Shown piece after piece: positions 48,969 through 57,725 of a stretch of DNA of 64,000 nucleotides. The stretch's first letter is position 1. Each line of letters begins with the position of its first letter. The position numbers and the translations under genes are program-made. Source of the DNA: Komagataeibacter sucrofermentans DSM 15973 (GTDB taxonomy: Bacteria; Pseudomonadota; Alphaproteobacteria; Acetobacterales; Acetobacteraceae); NCBI RefSeq assembly GCF_040581405.1, contig NZ_CP137157.1:748001-812000 (forward strand), written 5' to 3'. The notes under the pieces were generated by a model that had not been told where the DNA came from, ran no database searches, and saw only the letters and a program-made list of their open reading frames with translations.

Positions 48969-49733
48969 TCAAGTATCCTGCGCGTTTCCATCCCGCTGGC
49001 GATGGGTGAGGCTGCGCGAAAACAGCCGCGCGGGCCGCAGCCGCAGCCCTGCGGGCATGATCGTGGCCGGGCGGGTGGGCACGCCGGCGTAAATGTCTTT
49101 CACCGCCTCGATCATGCATACGCCGCCGAGCCGGGGGAAAAGGGTCCGCCCTGTCCATTCCGCCATGGTGGCGGGGCCTGCGGGGCAGGGACCGGCGGGG
49201 GGAATGTACAGGGCATCTTCATGGCGCTCGGCGCGGAAGCAGGCATTGGCCAGCCAGCGGTCGATCTGGCGGCGCGAAAAGGGCGTGCCCTGCCCGAAGG
49301 GTGAATTGTCAGCGTGCGCCCACAGCCCGGCCCGGTTGGGCACAATGAGCAGCAGCACGCCATCATCCTTGAGAATTTTCCAGACCTGGCGCAGCAGGGT
49401 GTTCTTGTCCTCGCTGGTTTCAAGCGCGTGGATCATGAGGATGCGGTCGAATTTCAGGTCATCGAAGGGCAGGCTGTCGCCACGCACCACGCAGTCGCGG
49501 CCCTGCCACGGGCCGCCCTCACGCGTGACGGGCGTGTCGAGCCTTGCCGAGAAGCAGGGCTGCCCGGCCCGGTCCCATAGCGGCAGGAAGGGCAGGGCGT
49601 AGCCAAGCCCGAGCATGTGGCCACGCGCCCCCTCCGGCCAGAATCCGGCCATGCGCTGCCCGAGCAGCCGGGCGGCCATCTGGCCCCGGCGGGAAGCATA
49701 AAAGCTTGCGGCGGTGTGCATGTTGGCGCCCAT
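48969..49733 (-). CDS. SAM-dependent methyltransferase, class I
   Basis: A 254-residue methyltransferase-fold protein. The glycine-rich SAM loop is degenerate ([20 protein letters not shown]), while [20 protein letters not shown] is a clear motif II and [20 protein letters not shown] the following strand. [20 protein letters not shown] is typical of the proteobacterial family that sits divergent to gloB. The substrate is unknown. Start 49733 ([11 protein letters not shown]) is chosen, with 49721 as an alternative. It is divergent from gloB across ~130 bases and upstream of psd-pssA. Confidence 0.82.
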   Translation of the reverse strand: MGANMHTAASFYASRRGQMAARLLGQRMAGFWPEGARGHMLGLGYALPFLPLWDRAGQPCFSARLDTPVTREGGPWQGRDCVVRGDSLPFDDLKFDRILMIHALETSEDKNTLLRQVWKILKDDGVLLLIVPNRAGLWAHADNSPFGQGTPFSRRQIDRWLANACFRAERHEDALYIPPAGPCPAGPATMAEWTGRTLFPRLGGVCMIEAVKDIYAGVPTRPATIMPAGLRLRPARLFSRSLTHRQRDGNAQDT

Positions 49734-49865
49734 GGGTGTTACACTAACAGGCGATAAGCCCGCGCACCATGCCCATGGCGTTACGGGTGGCCGCATGGCG
49801 CGCCGATCGGGTCTGGACAGGGCGCGTTATGGTGGCATCAGCCAGTATTTCTGAAAGGGGGATTC

Positions 49866-50597
49866 ATGACACGGAAGCTTTTGATCGAGGCGGTTCCCAT
49901 CCTGTCGGACAATTACGCCTGGTTCGTGCATGATGGCCCGTCAGGCCCCGCCGCCATGATCGACCCCGCTGAGGAAGCGCCGCTTGTCAGCGCCATCGAT
50001 GAAGCGGGCGGGCGGCTGGACATGATCTTCCTCACCCACCACCATGTCGACCATATTGCCGCAGCCGAGGCCCTGCGCCAGCGTTATGGCGCGCGGATCG
50101 TGGGGGCGGCGGCGGATGCGTACCGCCTGCCACCGCTCGATATCGCGGTGCGCGATGGCGATGTGGTGCCGTTTGGCACGCAGCAGGTGCAGGTGATTGC
50201 CACGCCGGGCCATACCTCAGGCGAGGTGTCGTATTATTTCCCCACGGGGCCTGCGCTGTTCTGTGGCGATACGCTGTTCAGCATGGGCTGCGGGCGCCTG
50301 TTCGAGGGCACGCCGGCCGACATGTTCGCCTCGCTCCGCCGCATCAATGCCCTGCCCGGTGAGACGCTGCTGTGCTGCGGGCATGAATATACGCAGTCAA
50401 ACGCGCGTTTCGCCCTGCATGTTGATCCGGACAATCCCGCCGTGCAGGCGCGCGCGGCCGAGGTCGCCACCCTGCGGGCGCGTGGCCTGTCCACCCTGCC
50501 AGTCAGGCTTGATGTGGAGCGTGCGACCAATCCCTTCCTGCGCGCGCCCGACGTGGCGACGCTGGGCCGGTTGCGAAAAGAGAAGGACAGCTTCTGA
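49866..50597 (+). CDS. gloB: Hydroxyacylglutathione hydrolase (glyoxalase II)
   Basis: A 243-residue metallo-beta-lactamase-fold enzyme that releases D-lactate from S-lactoylglutathione. The metal-binding signature FLTHHHVDHIAAAEAL (~residues 57-72) and further ligands in VIATPGHTSGE and LFCGDTLFSMGCGRLFEG are all present. The C-terminal glutathione-binding domain (CCGHEYTQSNARFAL; LRKEKDSF) is complete. GAAAGGGGG lies just before the ATG. The 250 bases that follow (50598-50846) contain no gene I can support. Confidence 0.95.
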   Translation: MTRKLLIEAVPILSDNYAWFVHDGPSGPAAMIDPAEEAPLVSAIDEAGGRLDMIFLTHHHVDHIAAAEALRQRYGARIVGAAADAYRLPPLDIAVRDGDVVPFGTQQVQVIATPGHTSGEVSYYFPTGPALFCGDTLFSMGCGRLFEGTPADMFASLRRINALPGETLLCCGHEYTQSNARFALHVDPDNPAVQARAAEVATLRARGLSTLPVRLDVERATNPFLRAPDVATLGRLRKEKDSF

Positions 50598-50846
50598 CAC
50601 AATACGTCATGAATGCACCCGACAGGGCGCGTGTGGCCTTACGGGCGCAAAAAGCCTGCGCATGGTCCACCGGCGGGGCAGGATATGGCGTTCTGTCAGG
50701 GTGGAAAGTAAAGGTTTAATGATAGGGCTCATGGTCGGGGCGCGGGTTATGCCCTAAAGGAAAAAGGCACGCCTCACGCTCAGGGCGTCCGCGCGGGGCG
50801 CTGTGGCCCCTCGGCCCGGTTCCCGCGCCATGTGAAAGGAAGGCAT

Positions 50847-51383
50847 GTGTCGGTCTCTTCTGCTCCCGTCGTTATCAAGAAATATGCCAACCGGCGGCTG
50901 TACGATACCGAAGTGTCGGCATACATCACGCTCGAGAACCTGATGGACATGGTCAAGCTCGACCGTGCCTTTGTCATTCTCGATGCCCGCACCGGCGATG
51001 ACATTACCCGTGGCGTGCTCGCCCAGGTGATGCTTGAGGAGGAAACGCGCGGCCGCGCCATGCTGCCGGTCGCCTTCCTGCGCCAGCTTATCCGCTGTTA
51101 TGGCGATAGCCGGCAGGGCGAGGTATCTGACTACCTTGAGCGCATGATGGGCGAATTCATGGACCGCCAGGCCCCGGATGCGGCGGGTGACGGGCTTGAG
51201 GCGCTCGGGCACGAGCAGGCCGCCGTGGTGCGGCAGGCCATGTCGCTGTTCACCTCGCTTTACGCCGTTGAGCGCGCGGGCAACCGCACGGTGGAGAACC
51301 TGCTGCAGGAAATCATGGACCTGCGCCAGCAGGTGAAAACGCTGCAGGACCAGCTTGAAGGTCATCCCCCCACGGCGGACTGA
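50847..51383 (+). CDS. phaR: Polyhydroxyalkanoate synthesis repressor PhaR
   Basis: A 178-residue regulator. The PHB/PHA accumulation DNA-binding domain is at the N-terminus (IKKYANRRLYDTEVSAYITL, ~residues 10-29). A helical middle region and a C-terminal coiled coil (LQEIMDLRQQVKTLQDQLEG) follow. In related bacteria it senses PHB granules and represses phasin and other genes. No phaC/phaP is in the window, and some PhaR proteins control central carbon use more widely. The GTG at 50847 follows AAAGGAAGG closely; a GTG at 50832 would add the ribosome site itself as protein. Confidence 0.92.
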   Translation: MSVSSAPVVIKKYANRRLYDTEVSAYITLENLMDMVKLDRAFVILDARTGDDITRGVLAQVMLEEETRGRAMLPVAFLRQLIRCYGDSRQGEVSDYLERMMGEFMDRQAPDAAGDGLEALGHEQAAVVRQAMSLFTSLYAVERAGNRTVENLLQEIMDLRQQVKTLQDQLEGHPPTAD

Positions 51384-51566
51384 CGGGCAGCGGTTCTTTC
51401 TCTGCCGCCCCGATATGCCGCCGCGCATTCCGCCGTGCGGGCGGGGCGGAGGACCGGCACGGGCAGCTATCTGCAATCCAGTTGGCGCGCAGTTACGCGT
51501 GCGTGCACCCTCCATCGCCATAACCGCACGTGATGTCGTGGCGCGGGCAGGGATGACGCGCGTGTG

Positions 51567-52316
51567 TCATGCGCCCGCAGGTTGCCTTGCGGCGGCGGGA
51601 GCCTGCGGCACGGGCAGGCCGTTGCCCGTGCATAATTCATGCCACGCGTCGCCAATGGCGGGCAGAAGCTGCGCGCGCTTCAGCCCCGCGGGCAGGGGCC
51701 TGCCCACCACGATGTGAATGGTGCCTGGCGTCTTGACCAGCGCCTTTGGCCCCCAGTGCAGCCCCGCATCGGTCGCGACCGGAATGACCGGCAGGCCGGT
51801 ATGGGCTGAAAGGGCGGCAATGCCCGGTTGCAGCCTGATCGGCGCGCCGGGCGCGGTGCGCGTGCCTTCGGGGAAGATGATGATCTGCCGCCCTTCCTTG
51901 GCCGCCCTGTCGGCCTCGGCCAGCAGGGCGCGCAGCGCTTTGGCGCCCCCATCGCGGTCCACGCCAATCATGCCGGTCAGGCGCAGCATGGGGCCAACCA
52001 GCGGGATGCGCTCAAGCTCGCGTTTCATGACATAGGTGGGCAGGGGCACGATGTTCATCCATGCCAGCGTGTCGAACATCGACTGGTGCTGGCATGCCAG
52101 CAGGCACGGGCCGGGCGGCAGGTGCTCCAGCCCGCTTACCTGTATGTCGATGCGGCAGATGCGTTCCAGCCCGCGCAGGGTCAGCCCGGTCCACAGCTTG
52201 GCATAGGCCAGCGCGTATTTTTTGCCGAACAGCCGGATGGCGAAGGCCGCGATCCCCATCACAAGGGTCAGCACGATAAAATACAGGTTGAACACGAAGG
52301 CGCGCAGTACGGTCAT
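51567..52316 (-). CDS. plsC: 1-acyl-sn-glycerol-3-phosphate acyltransferase
   Basis: A 249-residue membrane acyltransferase forming phosphatidic acid. The catalytic HQSMFD (HX4D motif, ~residue 76) and the substrate motif FPEGTRTAPG (~151) are clear. An N-terminal membrane helix (FVFNLYFIVLTLVMGIAAFA) anchors it. Start 52316 is used; the frame upstream is a shadow. It is last in the ftsE-ftsX-ydcF-plsC run, 75 bases after ydcF. Confidence 0.94.
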   Translation of the reverse strand: MTVLRAFVFNLYFIVLTLVMGIAAFAIRLFGKKYALAYAKLWTGLTLRGLERICRIDIQVSGLEHLPPGPCLLACQHQSMFDTLAWMNIVPLPTYVMKRELERIPLVGPMLRLTGMIGVDRDGGAKALRALLAEADRAAKEGRQIIIFPEGTRTAPGAPIRLQPGIAALSAHTGLPVIPVATDAGLHWGPKALVKTPGTIHIVVGRPLPAGLKRAQLLPAIGDAWHELCTGNGLPVPQAPAAARQPAGA

Positions 52317-52391
52317 GGGGCTAACAGGTCCATCGGGGTGGTTCAGCGCTATCCTAACACCAGAAAACGCCGTGGGCGACAAGCCGCCCGC

Positions 52392-53021
52392 TCACCCCAT
52401 GGGCGCGGCAGGGCGCGTGTCGGCATGGTTGAGCAGGCCATGCAGCGGGCGGGTCAGGCGGGCGACATCAAGGCAGGCGAGCAGCCATTTGTCATATTCC
52501 ACCACCATGAGCCGGATCGTGCCGGGGTGCAGCGGCTGGCGCAGGGCAGGCGAGCGGATGGGGTAGCCATACAGGCGCACGCCGGGCACGGTGCGCGCGA
52601 TCTCGAGCATGGCGCGGCGGATATGGTAGCCAGCGGTCACCACGATCACGCTCTTCATGCCGTATTCATGCACCCAGGTGGCGGTTTCATCCGCATTGCC
52701 CAGCGTGGAGGCGGCGCGGTGGCCCAGTGTCGTATGGGTCCACAGCGTCAGGGGCACGGGCGGCGGCTGGTGGCGCAGGAAATCGCCCAGCGTTGCATGC
52801 CGGTCCACGCCCGAAATCAGCAACCGGTCGCCATAACCGTGCGCCAGTAACTGAAGCGACTGCTCGATCCGGCCCTGCCCGCCGGTCAGCGCCACGATGC
52901 CGTCGGCATGCGGGGGCACGGCAGGCGGGCGGCAGGCATCATTGATGAACCAGCCCAGCCCCGCACCCCACGTGACAAGGCCCAGCAGGCCCGGTAGCAG
53001 CAGGCGGCGCAGGCGCGTCAT
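52392..53021 (-). CDS. YdcF/SanA-type DUF218 membrane protein
   Basis: A 209-residue protein with one N-terminal helix (LRRLLLPGLLGLVTWGAGLG) and a DUF218 domain (DGIVALTGGQGRIEQSLQLL, RLLISGVDRHATLGDFL, SVIVVTAGYHIRRAMLEIAR). Members of this family affect envelope permeability; the reaction is not established. The ATG overlaps the ftsX stop by 4 bases (ATGA), indicating coupling to cell-division genes. Confidence 0.85.
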   Translation of the reverse strand: MTRLRRLLLPGLLGLVTWGAGLGWFINDACRPPAVPPHADGIVALTGGQGRIEQSLQLLAHGYGDRLLISGVDRHATLGDFLRHQPPPVPLTLWTHTTLGHRAASTLGNADETATWVHEYGMKSVIVVTAGYHIRRAMLEIARTVPGVRLYGYPIRSPALRQPLHPGTIRLMVVEYDKWLLACLDVARLTRPLHGLLNHADTRPAAPMG

Positions 53022-53962
53022 GGCAGGCGGCGCAGCCAGGCCCGCACGGTCAGCTGCGTGGTGGCCCAGCCGGTCAGCCCGGCTGCGGGCGGCACGATCA
53101 CGAGCATCCACAGCAGGGCGGGGGGCAGCATGGCTGTCCATGCATGCAGGTCGTGCCAGTCAGGCATGGCGGCCGGGGCATCGCTCATGGCGGTAAAGGG
53201 GGCGGCAAGGCGCGACAGGGCCAGCAGCATGGGCAGCGCCAGCACGCTGCCGCACACCCCGCCCCACAGCGCCAGCAGCCCCACGCGCGTGGCGAAGCGA
53301 CCCGAGATGTAGCTATCGGTCGCCCCGAGCGCATGGATCAGCCCGATGGCCTGCCGCCGCGTGAGCAGCCCCGCCCGCGTCGCGGCCATGACCACGCACA
53401 CCGCCACCGTCATCACCACCAGCACCGCCAGCCCCGCGCAGGCCTGCAGGCTGCCCGCCAGCGCCGCCAGCCGGTCGCTCCATACGCTGTCATGCTCCAT
53501 CAGCACGCCCGGCGCCTGCGCCTGCAGCCGGGGCAATACGCCTGCCGCCACGTCCTGCCCCGGGACTGTGTGCAGTTCGATCACGGCGGGCAGGGGCAGG
53601 CTGGGGTCGCCGGTCTGCTCGATCCACGGGGCGAGCAGCGCGCGCAGTTCGGCATCGCTCAGGCGATGGGTGTCGGTAATGCCGGGGGTGGCGGCGAGGG
53701 TGGCCAGCACCGCGTCGATGCGGGTTGCGGGCATCTGGCCCATGGCGGCTGTGGCCGTGGCGGGGTCGGTGGGGCTGGGCACCTGCACGGTGGTTACGGC
53801 GCCCGCCCCATGCGTCCAGCGTTGCGAGAGGCTGTGCGCCGCAATGCCGCCTGCCAGCGCGAGCGCGGCAAGAAACGCCATGCTGCCCACAAGGAACGGC
53901 AGGAACCGCCCCGGTAGCGCCTGCCGCAGGGCCAGCCCGTCATGATAGCGCTGGCGGGCCAT
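53018..53962 (-). CDS. ftsX: Cell division protein FtsX
   Basis: A 314-residue permease-like protein. A first helix (PFLVGSMAFLAALALAGGIA) precedes a periplasmic domain (~45-170) and three C-terminal helices (LAVLVVMTVAVCVVMAATRA, LLALWGGVCGSVLALPMLLA, LPPALLWMLVIVPPAAGLTG). With FtsE it regulates septal peptidoglycan hydrolases through coiled-coil activators such as EnvC, and an EnvC-like protein is encoded at 4528-5802. One-base overlap with ftsE (TGATG). Confidence 0.9.
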   Translation of the reverse strand: MARQRYHDGLALRQALPGRFLPFLVGSMAFLAALALAGGIAAHSLSQRWTHGAGAVTTVQVPSPTDPATATAAMGQMPATRIDAVLATLAATPGITDTHRLSDAELRALLAPWIEQTGDPSLPLPAVIELHTVPGQDVAAGVLPRLQAQAPGVLMEHDSVWSDRLAALAGSLQACAGLAVLVVMTVAVCVVMAATRAGLLTRRQAIGLIHALGATDSYISGRFATRVGLLALWGGVCGSVLALPMLLALSRLAAPFTAMSDAPAAMPDWHDLHAWTAMLPPALLWMLVIVPPAAGLTGWATTQLTVRAWLRRLP

Positions 53963-54633
53963 CAGCCGTGATCCCGCACGAGATGGCCGTGGAGCAGTTC
54001 GATGGTGGGGGCGGGGTATTTCGCCACGATGGCATCGTTATGGGTGGCGACCACAATGGTCGTGCCCAGTTCTGCCAGGCGGTGGAACATGCGCATCAGG
54101 CGGCCGGCCTGGCGTTCGTCAAGCGCATTGGTCGGTTCATCGGCCACCAGCAGGGCGGGGCGGTAGATCACGGCGCGCGCAATGGCCACGCGCTGCTGCT
54201 CACCGCCCGAAAGCTGCGGTGGCAGGGCCTCGAGCCGGTTTTCCAGCCCCACCCATTTCATGATGGCGTGCACCTCATGCGCAATTTCGGCCTCTGCCCG
54301 GTGCTGCAGGCGCAGCGGCAGGGCCACGTTGTCGAACACGCTCATGTCGGGCAGCAGGCCAAAATCCTGTTTCACCGCCCCGATGCGCCGCCGCAGCCGC
54401 GCCAGCCCCGCCCGCCGCGTCTGCCTGACCGGCACGCCCAGAATCTCGACCATGCCCGAACTGGCCTGCACTTCCAGCGACAGGATGGACAGCAGCGACG
54501 ACTTGCCCGCGCCTGACGGCCCCAGCAGCCAGCGGAATTCGCCCTGCGCCACGTCGAGGCTGACATGCGACAGCGCGGCCACGCCGGTCTGGCTGCCACC
54601 ATAGGCGTAGCTGACATCATGCAGGCGGAACAT
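53962..54633 (-). CDS. ftsE: Cell division ATP-binding protein FtsE
   Basis: A 223-residue ABC ATPase. Walker A is GPSGAGKSSLLSIL (~residues 39-52), the signature is LSGGEQQRVAIARAV, and Walker B is LLVADEPTNALDE. The common FtsE form of the last is ADEPTGNLD; here TNALD differs but keeps the catalytic Glu. It has the FtsE-like QDFGLLPDMSVFDNVALPLR segment. It begins the reverse-strand ftsE-ftsX-ydcF-plsC operon. Confidence 0.93.
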   Translation of the reverse strand: MFRLHDVSYAYGGSQTGVAALSHVSLDVAQGEFRWLLGPSGAGKSSLLSILSLEVQASSGMVEILGVPVRQTRRAGLARLRRRIGAVKQDFGLLPDMSVFDNVALPLRLQHRAEAEIAHEVHAIMKWVGLENRLEALPPQLSGGEQQRVAIARAVIYRPALLVADEPTNALDERQAGRLMRMFHRLAELGTTIVVATHNDAIVAKYPAPTIELLHGHLVRDHG

Positions 54634-54654
54634 AGGGCGGGTCCGTCCGTTTAT

Positions 54655-55062
54655 TTACATGGTGCGCGCGGCGATGGTGGACAGCGTGGCGCATAATGCC
54701 GCCAGCGCCATGAGCATCAGCCCGTCAAACACCAGCGAGGACGGCGTGAGAAAATGCGAGCCCACCTCAAGATGATCGGGAATGGAGTGGGCCACATGGG
54801 CAATCATGTCGCGGGCCTGCGGGTCGCTGCCCGCCGCCCCGTTGACGATGCCGATCACATGCGGCAGCGCGCTCCAGCCAATGCCCAGCACCAGCACCAG
54901 CGGCGCCACCAGCTCGGAAATCTGCTGCACGAGGTAGAACGCAAAATAGAACACTGCCCACACGCCAACTTTCGTGATGCGCGACATGTTCAGCCCGCCG
55001 GGGGGGGCTGCGTCAGGTGGCAGCGTGCGGTCCTGGGAACGGTTGGAAAAGGAACTGTCCAT
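54655..55062 (-). CDS. Hypothetical small membrane protein
   Basis: A 135-residue protein with a polar N-terminus (MDSSFSNRSQDRTLPPD) and two or three hydrophobic segments (VGVWAVFYFAFYLVQQISEL, LVAPLVLVLGIGWSALPHVI, SLVFDGLMLMALAALCATLS). I do not recognise the family. The start at 55062 has GGAG about 10 bases upstream. It lies upstream of ftsE by 21 bases, so it may be co-transcribed with the division genes, and is divergent from the chemosensory operon. Confidence 0.65.
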   Translation of the reverse strand: MDSSFSNRSQDRTLPPDAAPPGGLNMSRITKVGVWAVFYFAFYLVQQISELVAPLVLVLGIGWSALPHVIGIVNGAAGSDPQARDMIAHVAHSIPDHLEVGSHFLTPSSLVFDGLMLMALAALCATLSTIAARTM

Positions 55063-55195
55063 CAAAACAAGACTCCGGCATGGGGCGGCTTCCCCGGATT
55101 GTAGGAAATGCATTCCTGCCCGAGGTAGCGATGGCTTGTATTAAATGCAAACTTCTGCCTTGTGCATATGGCAAACAGCGAAGGTCGCCGGAGCA

Positions 55196-55789
55196 ATGGA
55201 TCACGCCAGCCCACAGCAGGCCGCAGCACGGGGGGCAGCCCGCCCCGATGCCCCGCCGGTCATGGTGTTTCGGGTGGGAGAGCGGCAGTACGGCCTGCCC
55301 GCAGGGCTGGTGGTGCGCGAGTGCATGCCCGTGCCCGCCCTGCGCACGCCCATGGTGGTGGTGGCACATGTTTCAGGCTGGTTCCACCTTGGGGCGGAGA
55401 TGGTGGCGGTGCTTGACCTTGGCGTGCTGCTTGGCGTGCGCGCCCAGGCCGTGCGCGCGCCGCTCGATCTGCTGTACCGCCCGCTGCTTTTGTGCAACCA
55501 GCCCGGTGGCGGCTGTGTCGCGCTGCTGGTTGATGCGGCCCTTGATGTCATGCGCCCGCAAAAGGGCAGCCCTGCCATGGTTGACGCAGGGACCGGGGAA
55601 GCCGAGGGTGCGGGGCAGGAACTTGAACTGGGGGATGGCAGCATTGCCTTCATGTTGCGCATGACCGACATCCTGGATGATGATGAACGCATGCGGCTCG
55701 ACAGCCTGCTCGAGCGCACCCGTGCGCGCGCGGCGCTGTGGGCGCAGACGGACCCCGATGCCACTACAGCAATGGATGGCGCGCCGTGA
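55196..55789 (+). CDS. CheW-like adaptor 1
   Basis: A 197-residue protein with a single CheW-like SH3-type domain (MVFRVGERQYGLPAGLVVRE, WFHLGAEMVAVLDLGVLLGV, GGGCVALLVDAALDVM). It should link the chemoreceptor to the CheA kinase. CGGAG precedes the ATG. First gene of the chemosensory operon; it corresponds by position to WspB. The GTG of cheR overlaps its stop (GTGA). Confidence 0.85.
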   Translation: MDHASPQQAAARGAARPDAPPVMVFRVGERQYGLPAGLVVRECMPVPALRTPMVVVAHVSGWFHLGAEMVAVLDLGVLLGVRAQAVRAPLDLLYRPLLLCNQPGGGCVALLVDAALDVMRPQKGSPAMVDAGTGEAEGAGQELELGDGSIAFMLRMTDILDDDERMRLDSLLERTRARAALWAQTDPDATTAMDGAP

Positions 55790-57168
55790 GCGGATCGGTC
55801 GCTTTTCCGCCCGTAGGCTTTCGCAGGCTGGTCAATGCCGTGACCCGGCGCACCGGCCTGCATTATTATGTCGACAAGGCCGACCTGCTTGAAGAGGTGG
55901 TGGGCGCGCGCATGCGCCTGCATGGCTGCCTTACCTGCCATGACTACCTGGCCCTGCTGGCGGATGCGGAGCGCGGCGATGCGGAATGGCGCGAGCTGGA
56001 ATCGGTCATCACCATCGGGGAGACCTTCTTCTTCCGCTATGCCGAGCAGTTCGCGGCCCTTGAGCGGACCATCCTGCCCCGGCTGATTCGCAAGGCGCAG
56101 GCAACGCGTCATCTGCGGATCTGGAGCGTGGGCTGCGCCAACGGGGCCGAGCCTTACTCCATCGCCATCGTGCTGACGCGCCTGCTTGAAGAGGCGGCCG
56201 AGAAACTGGCTGACTGGCGGATCGACATCCTGGGCACCGACATCAGCACCCGCGCCCTCGATCAGGCGCGCGAGGCCGCGTTCAGCGCGTGGAGCCTGCG
56301 TGACATTGCCCCCACGCAGCGCGCGGAATGGTTCACCCCGGTCAGCGCGCGCCTGTGGCGGCTGCATGAGGGGTACCGGCGCATGGTCACCTTCCGCTAC
56401 AGCAACATCCTTGACCTGCTGCGCCCCGATGGTGGCCCCGCAGGTCCGTTTGACCTGATCCTGTGCCGCAACGTGCTGATCTATTTCGCGCAGGCGCAGG
56501 CGGTGGGGCTGGTTCACGCCATGGCGGGGCGGCTTGTGCCCGAGGGGTGGCTGCTGCTGGGGCATTCGGAACCGGTTTCCGATTTCAGGCCGTTTCTCGA
56601 GACCGTGCGCCTGCCCGGCACGCTGGCTTTCCGCGCGCCCTTGCCGGGGGGCGTGCAGGCTGCGCCCGTCGCGGCACAACCGCAACCCGCGCGCCATGTG
56701 CCGCGTGCGGCAGTGCCAGTGGCGTTGCCCGATAGCACGCCCATCGCCGCCGCGATCCGCCGCGTGGCCGATGGGGGGCACGTGGTGCGCGCCATACAGA
56801 TGTGCCGCGACCATCTGGCCCGGCATCCGGTTGACGTGCGCATCCATTTCCTGTTCGCCGTGCTGGCATGGGGGAATGGGAACCTGCTGCAGGCCGAGGA
56901 ATCGTTCCGCCGGGTCATCTATCTGTGCCGCGACCACGTCATGGCGCGCTGCTACCTTGCCCGCCTGCTTGAAGATGCGGGCGGCCACGCGCAGGCCGCC
57001 CGCATCCGCGCGCAGATGACCGAACTCGCCAGCCGCTGCCCGCCCGATGCCCCCCTGCCTGATGGCGATGGCCTGACCGCAGGCGGCCTGCTGCGGCTGG
57101 TGCGCCAGCTTGATGAGTCGCCCCGCGCCCCCGTAGCCTTGGCCCGCGCGCAGCGGGTGCCCTCCTGA
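55786..57168 (+). CDS. cheR: CheR-type chemoreceptor methyltransferase with C-terminal extension
   Basis: A 460-residue protein. The CheR N-terminal helical domain (~1-75; ESVITIGETFFFRYAEQFAA) and SAM domain (IWSVGCANGAEPYSIAIVLT, DILGTDISTRALDQAREA, FDLILCRNVLIYF) methylate receptor glutamates. After ~residue 290 a linker and a TPR-like helical region (AIRRVADGGHVVRAIQMCRD, FAVLAWGNGNLLQAEESFRR) extend the protein, as in WspC-type CheR. GTG start overlapping the previous stop; its stop overlaps the next start (TGATG). Confidence 0.92.
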   Translation: MSGSVAFPPVGFRRLVNAVTRRTGLHYYVDKADLLEEVVGARMRLHGCLTCHDYLALLADAERGDAEWRELESVITIGETFFFRYAEQFAALERTILPRLIRKAQATRHLRIWSVGCANGAEPYSIAIVLTRLLEEAAEKLADWRIDILGTDISTRALDQAREAAFSAWSLRDIAPTQRAEWFTPVSARLWRLHEGYRRMVTFRYSNILDLLRPDGGPAGPFDLILCRNVLIYFAQAQAVGLVHAMAGRLVPEGWLLLGHSEPVSDFRPFLETVRLPGTLAFRAPLPGGVQAAPVAAQPQPARHVPRAAVPVALPDSTPIAAAIRRVADGGHVVRAIQMCRDHLARHPVDVRIHFLFAVLAWGNGNLLQAEESFRRVIYLCRDHVMARCYLARLLEDAGGHAQAARIRAQMTELASRCPPDAPLPDGDGLTAGGLLRLVRQLDESPRAPVALARAQRVPS

Positions 57169-57719
57169 TGGCGCGTTTTGCCAGCCCTCCCATCGCCGTT
57201 TCCCCCGTGGCAGGGCGCGAGGCCTTTGCGCGGCGCGTGCTGGCCGACCGGGCGCGCATCATGGCCGCCCGCGCCAATACCGAAGGCCCCGCGGTCCCCG
57301 CGCGCCCGCTGGTCATGCTGGATCTGGCAGGCCAGTGCTGCGGGGTGGACCTGCATGCCGTGCTGCGCGTGACCGACCCGGTGTGGAGCGACATGCCGCG
57401 CAGGCCCGACTGCCCGCCCGGCGTGCGCGGCGTGCATGGCTATCAGGGTGATCTTTATACCGTGTTCGACCTGTCGGTGCTGCTGGGTGGCGCTGCGCTG
57501 GCGCAGCCCGGTGTCATGCTGCTGCTGCGCTCGGTCTCGAGCATTCCGCTCGGGCGCATCGCCCTGCTGGCCAGCGGGGCGGGGGGCACGGTGGACATTA
57601 CCGCAACGCCTATCGCGCTTACGCCCTCGGGCTTTCCGCAGGCCAGGCTGGCCGATGGGCGCAGCATGACGGTCATTGATCCCGCGCGCCTGTTTTCTTC
57701 CCGTTATGTCGGAGTGTGA
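57168..57719 (+). CDS. CheW-like adaptor 2
   Basis: A 183-residue protein with a CheW-like domain (LVMLDLAGQCCGVDLHAVLR, VHGYQGDLYTVFDLSVLLGG) after ~45 variable residues. It corresponds by position to WspD. Two different CheW proteins in one operon suggest one bound in the receptor array and one to CheR or the kinase. One-base overlap with cheR. Confidence 0.82.
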   Translation: MARFASPPIAVSPVAGREAFARRVLADRARIMAARANTEGPAVPARPLVMLDLAGQCCGVDLHAVLRVTDPVWSDMPRRPDCPPGVRGVHGYQGDLYTVFDLSVLLGGAALAQPGVMLLLRSVSSIPLGRIALLASGAGGTVDITATPIALTPSGFPQARLADGRSMTVIDPARLFSSRYVGV

Positions 57720-57725
57720 AGTCCC

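Noticed and set aside
50598-50846. Gap between gloB and phaR examined for a small RNA or tRNA
   Set aside because: No cloverleaf, strong hairpin with a T-run, or clear promoter pair could be identified.
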